A stretch of DNA of 5,745 bases from an archaeon (GTDB lineage: Archaea; Methanobacteriota; Methanobacteria; Methanobacteriales; Methanobacteriaceae). Made by a program: the position numbers and the translations under genes. The first letter of the stretch is position 1. Every line of letters starts with the position of its first letter. The stretch spans positions 1 to 5,745 of the forward strand of contig JAKSUD010000061.1 of assembly GCA_024409185.1 (NCBI GenBank), given 5' to 3'. Shown in pieces: positions 1 to 5,670 of the stretch. The notes beneath the pieces were generated by a model. That model saw only the letters and a program-made list of their open reading frames with translations, ran no database searches and was not told the DNA's origin.

Positions 1-138
1 CATAATTAAATTATTATATAAATTATATTTTAATAGATGATTGTTTTTTAATCAAATATGAAAATATATTTTGATTATTTAATCATTTTTTAATTATTAT
101 ATTAATCAATTCATATTTTAAAATTTAAAGGTGTTTGA
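1..138 (+). promoter_or_regulatory. AT-rich upstream region of gatA with TATA-like boxes and repeated TTAATCA motifs
   Basis: No gene is visible here. Archaeal TATA-like sequences occur at about 14-22 (TTATATAAA) and 63-70 (AATATATT), but the region is so AT-rich that neither can be chosen with confidence. TTAATCA occurs three times in the same orientation (48-54, 79-85, 102-108). An imperfect palindrome has 8-bp arms, TAATCAAA at 49-56 and TTTGATTA at 70-77, and overlaps the second TATA candidate. This could be an operator, or chance in AT-rich DNA. The ribosome binding site of gatA, AGGTG at 129-133, ends the region. Confidence 0.35.
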
Positions 139-1518
139 ATGAATATCCTCGAAAAATTAAATTCCATAAAAAGTCAAGAAATGACTGCAAAAGAAAATGT
201 GGAAAATTACATAAAAGTAATTGAAGAGAAAAATGAAAAAATTAATGCTTTTATTGACCTTAACAAAGAACAAGCTATTACTAAAGCAGAAGAAATCGAT
301 AATAAAATAGCTAATGGCGAAGAAGTTGGTGCTCTTGCTGGTTTAGTATTTGGTATTAAAGCTAATATTAATGTAGAAGATTTTACTATCTCTGCTGCTT
401 CTAAAACTTTAGAAGATTATATTGGTAGTTATGATGCTACTGTTGTTAAAAGAATCAAAGAAGCTGATGGTATTATCATTGGTATTAATAACATGGATGA
501 GTTTGCAGCAGGAAGTTCTTGTGAAACTTCTTACTATGGTAAAGTAGATAACCCTGCAGCTCCTGGAAGAATCCCTGGTGGTTCAAGTGGAGGATCTGCA
601 GCAGCTGTTGCAGCAGAAATGTGTGATATAGCTATTGGTTCTGATACTGGTGGTTCTATTAGAAATCCATCTTCTCACTGTGGAGTATATGGATTTAAAC
701 CAACTTATGGTGGAGTTTCAAGACAAGGATTACTTGATTTATCAATGAGTTTAGACCAAATTGGTCCTATGGCTCGTGATGTAAGTGGTATTGCTCTTGC
801 ATTAGATACTATTGTTGGATATGACCCTACTGAATGTACTACTTTAAGATTAGATTTAGACTTTGCTAAAGCAGTTGAAGAAGGTAAAGCTGATAAACCT
901 CTTGCAGGTATGAAAGTAGCTATTTGTTCTGATTTTAAAGATGTAACTGATGATAATATTAACAATATTATTGATGTTGGAGTAGCTAAATTAGAAGCAC
1001 TTGGAGCAGAAATTGTTGAAGTTGACTTCAAATACATTGATTTATGTTTACCTACTTACTATCTTATTAACTATGTTGAATTCTTCTCAGCTACTCGTAA
1101 ATATGATGGAAGAAAATATGGTTCCAGAATTGAAGAAGTTTGTGGAGATGAAGTTTTAAGAAGAATTAAAATGGGTTCTTACATTTCCCAACAAGAATTC
1201 AGTGGTAAATACTATAAAAAAGCTCTTCAATCAAGAACTTTAATTAGAAATGAAGTTAATGCTATGTTAGAAGATGTAGATTTAATTGTAGGTCCTACTG
1301 TTCCTAAATTACCTCATAAATTAGGAGAAGAATTAGAACCTATGGAAATGTATGCTTACGATGTTCTTACTGTAATAGCTAACTTGGCAGGTATTCCAGC
1401 AGCAAGTATCCCAGCTGGAGATGTTGATGGTATTCCAGTAGGTCTTCAAATTCAAGCAAAACCTGAAGATGACTTAAAAATCATCAAAGCAATGTCTGCA
1501 TTTGAAAATGCAGAATAA
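139..1518 (+). CDS. gatA: Aspartyl/glutamyl-tRNA amidotransferase subunit A (GatA)
   Basis: GatA is the amidase subunit of the cytoplasmic GatCAB complex. It releases ammonia from glutamine, which GatB uses to convert misacylated Asp-tRNA(Asn) (or Glu-tRNA(Gln)) to the amidated form. In archaea that also have GatDE, GatCAB is mainly the Asp-tRNA(Asn) enzyme. The protein has 459 residues and an intact amidase signature: GGSSGGSAAAVAA at about 147-159 and SDTGGSIRNP at about 168-177. The Ser-cisSer-Lys triad is readable as K74, S149 and S173, with the same spacing as K79/S154/S178 in the Staphylococcus aureus enzyme. The length is slightly under the roughly 480 residues of bacterial GatA, with no sign of truncation. 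The ATG is supported by AGGTG at 129-133, five bases upstream. gatB and gatC are not in the window, and the strong terminator downstream suggests the transcript ends with this gene. Confidence 0.96.
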   Translation: MNILEKLNSIKSQEMTAKENVENYIKVIEEKNEKINAFIDLNKEQAITKAEEIDNKIANGEEVGALAGLVFGIKANINVEDFTISAASKTLEDYIGSYDATVVKRIKEADGIIIGINNMDEFAAGSSCETSYYGKVDNPAAPGRIPGGSSGGSAAAVAAEMCDIAIGSDTGGSIRNPSSHCGVYGFKPTYGGVSRQGLLDLSMSLDQIGPMARDVSGIALALDTIVGYDPTECTTLRLDLDFAKAVEEGKADKPLAGMKVAICSDFKDVTDDNINNIIDVGVAKLEALGAEIVEVDFKYIDLCLPTYYLINYVEFFSATRKYDGRKYGSRIEEVCGDEVLRRIKMGSYISQQEFSGKYYKKALQSRTLIRNEVNAMLEDVDLIVGPTVPKLPHKLGEELEPMEMYAYDVLTVIANLAGIPAASIPAGDVDGIPVGLQIQAKPEDDLKIIKAMSAFENAE

Positions 1519-1523
1519 TTTTG

Positions 1524-1573
1524 TATAATATACTATTTACTTCGGTATATAAAATAATCTATTGTATATTATA
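1524..1573 (+). repeat. Inverted repeat with an inner C(TTCG)G hairpin after gatA
   Basis: Perfect 10-bp arms, TATAATATAC at 1524-1533 and GTATATTATA at 1564-1573, enclose a second small hairpin. That inner hairpin is capped by C(TTCG)G at 1540-1545, with three pairs next to the loop and, after one T-T mismatch, three more. In RNA, C(UUCG)G is an exceptionally stable tetraloop. The structure starts only a few bases after the gatA stop codon. It may protect the mRNA 3' end or assist the terminator that follows. This role is inferred from position and pairing only. Confidence 0.5.
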
Positions 1574-1598
1574 TTGTATACAAATATAATAAATTTTT

Positions 1599-1642
1599 AA
1601 ATAGCTTTTTTGCTATTTTTTACTTCTTTTTTTATTTTTTTT
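1599..1642 (+). terminator. Hairpin plus T-tract terminator of gatA
   Basis: A perfect 7-bp stem, AAATAGC at 1599-1605 and GCTATTT at 1612-1618, has a loop of six T. It runs directly into T1616-1621 and then two longer T runs at 1627-1633 and 1635-1642. Archaeal RNA polymerase terminates at U-rich tracts, and this arrangement would be a strong signal. It separates gatA from the next gene and leaves about 50 bp for that gene's promoter. Confidence 0.75.
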
Positions 1643-1695
1643 AAATTTTTATTTTTATCTGTAAATTAATGCATTAAATTAAATTAGGTGAATTT
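1643..1695 (+). promoter_or_regulatory. Short leader and ribosome binding site of the CobB/CobQ-like gene
   Basis: About 50 bp lie between the gatA terminator and the next start codon. They contain AT-rich sequence in which no TATA box can be distinguished, and AGGTG at 1686-1690 five bases before the ATG. The space is too short for a cobalamin riboswitch and no B12-box-like sequence is seen. The gene therefore probably has its own promoter within or just upstream of the T-rich terminator, with a short leader. Confidence 0.4.
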
Positions 1696-3375
1696 ATGAA
1701 AATTGGATTAACTTATGTTAAAGGATCTGTTCCTGGCCTTGAAAATTTTGGTAATCTTCCTACAGATTTAATTAAATCTAATGGTCTTCTTAATGGAAAT
1801 CCTATTAGTGAAGAATTAGATGGCCTTATTATCCCTGGTGGAAGTATTCTTGAATCTAAATCTATTACTGATAACTTTAAAAAAGAAATCAAAATTATGG
1901 CCAAAGAAGGTAAACCTATCATAGGTATATGTGCAGGTTATCAACTTTTATCTAATCAACTTGATATAACTAATCCAAATCACCCTAATTTAAATTATAC
2001 AATAGAAAATCCAAATTTAAATGAGGATAATTTAAAGAATGCTAGTTTAAACAAAGATAATATTAAAGAAGGTTTAGGACTTCTTGATGTTAATTTTTCA
2101 TATTTATTTAGTAATGATAAAGTAGAATCTAAAGTTTCTTCTAAATCTTATTTAACAAAAGGTTTAGAAACAGTTAATGGTTTTCATTGTCATAGTTATG
2201 GAGGAATTTCAGGAGATGGTAAGACTTTATTTACTTCACCTCTTAGAGTTAATTATGATTCTAATTTTACAGATGTTGTGTCTGGAACAATTAATGATGA
2301 TGGAAATGTTATTGGAACTATGATTCATAATATTTTAGATGATAATCCTAAAGTTGTTTCAAACTTTTTTGAATTTATTGATGCAAGTGAAAAAGATATA
2401 ATATCTGTTTATGATAGAAATAAAATTTTACAATATACTATGAAAAATGAAGTAGCTATTGATACAAATGTTCTAGTAGAAACTTCGTTATACAATATAC
2501 AAAATTCTAATAATAATATTAATTCTACAAAAGATACTTCGTTATACAATATAGAAAATCCTTTCTTAAAATTTAAAAAAAAGCAAGGTAATTCTCCTAA
2601 AGTTTTAATGATTGCAAGTACAGAGTCTAAATCTGGAAAAACATTTATTACTGCAGGTTTAGCTGGAGCATTAATGGAAAAAGGCCTTAATGTAGGAGTA
2701 TTAAAATTAGGATCAAATATCAAAGATATCCTTCCAGCTTTATATTTGACAAAAAATAATATGGAAAATTATTCTCTTATTAAAAATGAAAATGAAGATA
2801 AAATAGATAATGTATTTGGATGGAATACTATTGAAGAAGTTATCTATAATATTAATAAATCTGATTATGATATTGTTCTTATTGAAGGAGAAAAAGGTAT
2901 TTTTGATAATCTTACTAATTCTAATTTTTATTCTACAGTTGAAATTGTTCTTTCATCAAAAATTCCAATCTTACTTATATCATCTGCTAAATATGGTTTA
3001 GATTATGCAATTTCAGATTCTTTAGAACATGAAAAAATTTTGTATAGTTTAGGTATTAATCTTGAAGCTTTAATTTTAAATAATGTTGAAGAAGAGGATT
3101 TTAATAGCTATGATAATTTAATTTCTCCGCTTAAGAAACAATTTGATATGGATAATATCTTTAAGATACCTAATATTAATTCAACCTATGGTTTAGGAGA
3201 AAATAAGACTCCATCAGATTATGAGAATAGGTATGATGTTTTTTCTCCTTTAGCTTTTAATGTTGTTAAAGATAATGTAGATCTTTTAAAAATTATTAAA
3301 TTATCTAGAGAAATTTCTTTTAATAAATTTTATTCTCTTGAAGAATTAGAATTTTTGAATAAATTTTTATCTTGA
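1696..3375 (+). CDS. CobB/CobQ-like ATP- and glutamine-dependent amide synthetase with swapped domain order
   Basis: The protein has 559 residues and two domains of the cobyrinate/cobyrate amidase (CobB/CbiA, CobQ/CbiP) family. The glutamine amidotransferase domain comes first (about 1-228): oxyanion PGG at 47-49, nucleophile C79 in GICAGYQLL, and likely catalytic H211 in GTMIHNILDD. The ATP-dependent, dethiobiotin-synthetase-like domain comes last (about 301-530): P-loop ASTESKSGKT at 307-316, the family IEGEKGIFD motif at 396-404, and a LILNN strand near 459. Known CobB, CobQ and the F430 enzyme CfbB have the synthetase first and the amidotransferase last. Catalytic residues look intact in both halves, so the protein is probably active, transferring glutamine amide nitrogen to a carboxylate activated by ATP. 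The substrate may be a cobalamin or F430 tetrapyrrole intermediate, but no neighbour supports this. An Asn-rich insert (about 91-124) follows the nucleophile region, and the linker (about 231-299) carries a duplicated segment. The start is supported by AGGTG at 1686-1690. No gene symbol is assigned because the target is unknown. Confidence 0.8.
   Translation: MKIGLTYVKGSVPGLENFGNLPTDLIKSNGLLNGNPISEELDGLIIPGGSILESKSITDNFKKEIKIMAKEGKPIIGICAGYQLLSNQLDITNPNHPNLNYTIENPNLNEDNLKNASLNKDNIKEGLGLLDVNFSYLFSNDKVESKVSSKSYLTKGLETVNGFHCHSYGGISGDGKTLFTSPLRVNYDSNFTDVVSGTINDDGNVIGTMIHNILDDNPKVVSNFFEFIDASEKDIISVYDRNKILQYTMKNEVAIDTNVLVETSLYNIQNSNNNINSTKDTSLYNIENPFLKFKKKQGNSPKVLMIASTESKSGKTFITAGLAGALMEKGLNVGVLKLGSNIKDILPALYLTKNNMENYSLIKNENEDKIDNVFGWNTIEEVIYNINKSDYDIVLIEGEKGIFDNLTNSNFYSTVEIVLSSKIPILLISSAKYGLDYAISDSLEHEKILYSLGINLEALILNNVEEEDFNSYDNLISPLKKQFDMDNIFKIPNINSTYGLGENKTPSDYENRYDVFSPLAFNVVKDNVDLLKIIKLSREISFNKFYSLEELEFLNKFLS
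2478..2559 (+). repeat. In-frame direct repeat in the interdomain linker
   Basis: Two 28-bp copies, at 2478-2505 and 2532-2559, differ at two positions and lie exactly 54 bp (18 codons) apart. Their shared core is ACTTCGTTATACAATATA. They encode ETSLYNIQN and DTSLYNIEN at about residues 262-270 and 280-288, with an Asn-rich spacer between. They sit in the flexible stretch joining the amidotransferase and synthetase domains, where extra length would probably be tolerated. A shorter relative, TTATACAATAGAAAATCC, occurs at 1995-2012 in the Asn-rich insert of the same gene. Confidence 0.8.
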
Positions 3376-3402
3376 TTCTATTAGTAAATTTATTTATTAT
3401 GG

Positions 3403-3464
3403 ATAATATATTTGATAAGTTCGTTATATCAAATATATTATAATTTTTCTTATTTTTTTCTTTT
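3403..3464 (+). terminator. Long hairpin plus T tracts ending the CobB/CobQ-like gene
   Basis: A perfect 15-bp inverted repeat (3403-3417 paired with 3427-3441) encloses a 9-nt loop containing TTCG. T tracts follow at 3444-3448, 3453-3459 and 3461-3464. It begins 28 bp after the stop codon and lies between convergent genes. The hairpin is symmetrical, but the T tracts lie only on the plus-strand side, so it mainly serves the plus-strand gene. Confidence 0.65.
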
Positions 3465-3532
3465 AAGAATTAATATTTTTATTTTTTTATTTTAAAAATA
3501 GTTAGTTATAGATTATATGATTTTAGATAAAA
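3465..3532. other. Convergent intergenic spacer
   Basis: This AT-rich stretch lies between the plus-strand terminator and the ribK stop codon. No coding sequence or RNA gene is apparent. Read on the minus strand, a short T run (CTATTTTTAAAA, about 3491-3502) about 30 bp after the ribK stop is the only candidate for ribK transcript termination, and it is weak. Confidence 0.35.
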
Positions 3533-3913
3533 TTAGATATTTATTTCTAATTTTAATATATCACCATCTTTAAAACCATATTTATCTCTTAATTTATCTT
3601 TTGATATAAATTCAAGGTAATTTTCAGTATGTGTTGTTTTATCTGGAAATACAATTGCACCTACAATTTCTTCATTCAAAATAGCTCTAATATATTTTAC
3701 TCCACCGAATCCTTCATCTGGTTTTATAACATTTTTACAACTATTTTTCATTAATCTTATATCATCTAATTTTTCTTCATCAACAATTAAATTTAAGGTT
3801 CCAGGAAATGGAGTAAATCCACATTTATCCATGAATTGATTTTTATAAAAATCTTGACCTAAAAAATAAGCTGCTTTTTCTAAACCAGTGGTAACTATTC
3901 CTTTAAGTTCCAT
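3533..3913 (-). CDS. ribK: CTP-dependent riboflavin kinase (archaeal RibK, DUF120 family)
   Basis: RibK phosphorylates riboflavin to FMN using CTP instead of ATP. It is the archaeal replacement for the bacterial/eukaryotic riboflavin kinase and feeds FMN to flavoproteins and onward to FAD. The 126-residue protein is close to the length of the characterised Methanocaldococcus jannaschii enzyme MJ0056 and shows the family landmarks in order: GIVTTGL near the start, GFTPFPGTLNL at about 32-42, GFGGVKYIRAIL at about 68-79, THTENYLEFIS at about 94-104, and LRDKYGFKDGDILKLEI at the end. It is the stand-alone form, without the N-terminal helix-turn-helix domain fused in some archaea. AAGTG at 3919-3923 lies five bases before the ATG, a one-base variant of the site used by the neighbours. 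The 47-bp gap after the upstream glycosyltransferase gene permits co-transcription. No FMN riboswitch could fit in that gap. Confidence 0.93.
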   Translation of the reverse strand: MELKGIVTTGLEKAAYFLGQDFYKNQFMDKCGFTPFPGTLNLIVDEEKLDDIRLMKNSCKNVIKPDEGFGGVKYIRAILNEEIVGAIVFPDKTTHTENYLEFISKDKLRDKYGFKDGDILKLEINI

Positions 3914-3960
3914 TTTATCACTTAATTTTCTATATTGTAAATTTATCTATAAATATTATA
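3914..3960 (-). promoter_or_regulatory. 47-bp spacer before ribK with possible TATA box and ribosome binding site
   Basis: Read on the minus strand, this spacer has a TATA-like TTTATAGATAAATT about 25-40 bases before the ribK ATG and the AAGTGAT ribosome binding site at 3923-3917. It has no T tract or hairpin that would clearly end the upstream glycosyltransferase transcript. ribK may therefore be transcribed both with the upstream gene and from its own promoter. The TATA call is weak in such AT-rich sequence. Confidence 0.3.
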
Positions 3961-5670
3961 TTATGAATAAAATTGAATAAATGATCCTCTATCTGAGGGT
4001 ACGAAATGTCTTATTGAGCTAGCATTTCTATTTTTAAATTCTATTTTTAAACTATGTACTCCATCATTTGATTCGTATTTTCCTTCTTTAATATTTTTAA
4101 TATTAAAGCTACCTATTATTTTATTATCTAATGATATTGTATATTTAGATTTGCTATCAAATATTCCAATAGATGCTGCAATAGTTTTATTATCTAATGT
4201 TATAGTAAATGCTTTTGCATTTTTAGTTTTTCCACTTATGTCAAATTGTACAACTCCACTCATATTTCCTTCAGTTAAATTTGTTGATTTAATATTATGA
4301 ATTACAGTTGTGCCTGAAAAGATTTCTGGAATTCTACTATTCGCTAATATCTCTCCATTCACTACATTTAATGAATTTTTAAGAGATTTTGACAATCTAA
4401 AAGTGTTATCTTCATCTTCTCTTGTACTATTTACATGATAATAATTACCTTTTATTATCATAGTATCATTAACAGACATTTCCATCGTACTTAATGCATC
4501 ACTTGGTATTCTAATTATATCTGTTTCATTTTCAATAGCACTATCTATAGTATAAGGTCCTCTTGCAGATATACTTTCAGAGGAATCAGATGTAGATAAA
4601 ATAAGGTTTCTTGATGTTGGTTCGATTAAAATTTTTCCATCACTTATTGTTGCTGCAGATAAAAAGCTTGTAAGCATTAATACTAAAATTAGTCCAGATA
4701 TAAGTACAGGGAAATACATTTTTATAATTGATTTTACAGTTGGACCAAAAGATCCTTTTCTTAAAATATGTAATGATTTAGAAATTGTTTTTATTAAATT
4801 GTAAACTGTAATTATTATTCCTATTAAAACTATTAATAAAGCAATTACTAATGGAACAGATGATACAAAGAATATTAGGAATATTCCTAAAATTACTAAG
4901 GAAAATCCCATAATTGTCATTCTAATATATCCTCCTAAAGTATCCATCATTGTTACACGGCCGTAGTTAACAGCTCTATTAATGATGGTTCTTACTACTT
5001 CATTTGCCATTTTATTTAAATCTGCAAGTGGAGAAAGGTCATGTTTAATATCTCCGATATCTACTTCTAATATTTTAATACCATGTATATCTGCATCTAA
5101 TACAATTCCTACATCAACACCGTAGTCATTTTCGAATTTTATTTTATTTAATGCAGATCTTTTTCCTGCAAATTGACCACTTAATGGTTGTTCGAAATTA
5201 ACTTCTGGGAAAAAGAAACTTAATAAAGGTTTTGCAGTTAATTCAGTTACACGTCCACTTTCTCTTGAAAACTTACTTTTTGTAATATCTGCTTCATTTT
5301 CTAAAATAGGTTTTATCATTACATCTATTTTTTTACTATTTAAGTTTGAAATATCAGCATCAATAAAAGCTAAAATATCTCCTTTAGCTTTTTTAACACC
5401 TGTTTGTATAGCTGAACCTTTACCTTGATTTGTTTTATGACTAATTACTATAGCTCCTGCTTTTTTAGCTTCTTCTACAGTATTATCACTTGATCCATCA
5501 TCTACTACAATGACTTCATTTACATATGTTAATTTTTTTGTTACCCTTACTACTTCAGCTACTGTTTCTTCCTCATTATATGCAGGAATAATTACAGATA
5601 CGCTTTGTTTTTTATCTGATTTTTTTATTGTAGCTAATAAGAGAACAAATAATACAATTAACCAAGACAT
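3961..5670 (-). CDS. Membrane-anchored family 2-type glycosyltransferase, glucosyl-3-phosphoglycerate synthase-like, with outward-facing C-terminal domain
   Basis: The protein has 569 residues. A short hydrophobic segment (about 2-14) leads to a GT-A catalytic domain (about 22-238): SVIIPAYNEEET near the start, VVDDGSSDN at about 55-63, and metal/nucleotide-sugar-binding DAD at 104-106. GRVTELTAKPLL, PLSGQFAGKR and YGVDVGIVLDA (together about 139-193) closely recall the glucosyl-3-phosphoglycerate synthase (GpgS, GT81) family. Three membrane segments follow (about 251-271, 273-292, 319-337) with a Lys-rich loop before the last, placing the catalytic domain inside and the final ~230 residues outside. 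That tail looks beta-rich and carries seven N-X-S/T sequons. Characterised GpgS enzymes are soluble and lack this tail, so a role in envelope glycolipid or surface glycan synthesis is at least as likely as glucosylglycerate synthesis. The sugar and acceptor are unknown. The ATG at 5670 is chosen over an in-frame TTG at 5676 because GAGGT (5680-5676) lies five bases before the ATG but overlaps the TTG. Confidence 0.85.
   Translation of the reverse strand: MSWLIVLFVLLLATIKKSDKKQSVSVIIPAYNEEETVAEVVRVTKKLTYVNEVIVVDDGSSDNTVEEAKKAGAIVISHKTNQGKGSAIQTGVKKAKGDILAFIDADISNLNSKKIDVMIKPILENEADITKSKFSRESGRVTELTAKPLLSFFFPEVNFEQPLSGQFAGKRSALNKIKFENDYGVDVGIVLDADIHGIKILEVDIGDIKHDLSPLADLNKMANEVVRTIINRAVNYGRVTMMDTLGGYIRMTIMGFSLVILGIFLIFFVSSVPLVIALLIVLIGIIITVYNLIKTISKSLHILRKGSFGPTVKSIIKMYFPVLISGLILVLMLTSFLSAATISDGKILIEPTSRNLILSTSDSSESISARGPYTIDSAIENETDIIRIPSDALSTMEMSVNDTMIIKGNYYHVNSTREDEDNTFRLSKSLKNSLNVVNGEILANSRIPEIFSGTTVIHNIKSTNLTEGNMSGVVQFDISGKTKNAKAFTITLDNKTIAASIGIFDSKSKYTISLDNKIIGSFNIKNIKEGKYESNDGVHSLKIEFKNRNASSIRHFVPSDRGSFIQFYS

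Noticed and set aside
705..1037. 110-residue open frame on the minus strand
   Set aside because: It lies wholly inside gatA, has low-complexity Ser/Leu-rich sequence typical of an antisense frame, and has no recognisable domain.
1643..1695. Cobalamin riboswitch before the CobB/CobQ-like gene
   Set aside because: Only about 50 bases are available after the terminator, and no B12-box-like or structured GC-containing sequence is present.
1713..1922. 69-residue open frame on the minus strand
   Set aside because: It lies inside the well-supported amidotransferase domain of the CobB/CobQ-like gene and resembles no known protein.
2409..2723. 104-residue open frame on the minus strand
   Set aside because: It lies antisense to the linker and P-loop region of the CobB/CobQ-like gene. 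Its open length follows from the AT-rich codon pattern of the sense gene.
2810..3001. 63-residue hydrophobic open frame on the plus strand
   Set aside because: It is an out-of-frame reading inside the synthetase domain. The Leu/Ile richness comes from AT-rich codons, and no ribosome binding site at the usual spacing was noted.
3925..3939. 15-base match TACAATATAGAAAAT (minus strand) to the linker repeat at 2545-2559
   Set aside because: A 15-base identity between AT-rich stretches is plausible by chance in a window of this size, so it was not counted as a member of the repeat family.
3914..3960. FMN riboswitch before ribK
   Set aside because: The spacer is 47 bases of almost pure A/T, far too short for an RFN element.
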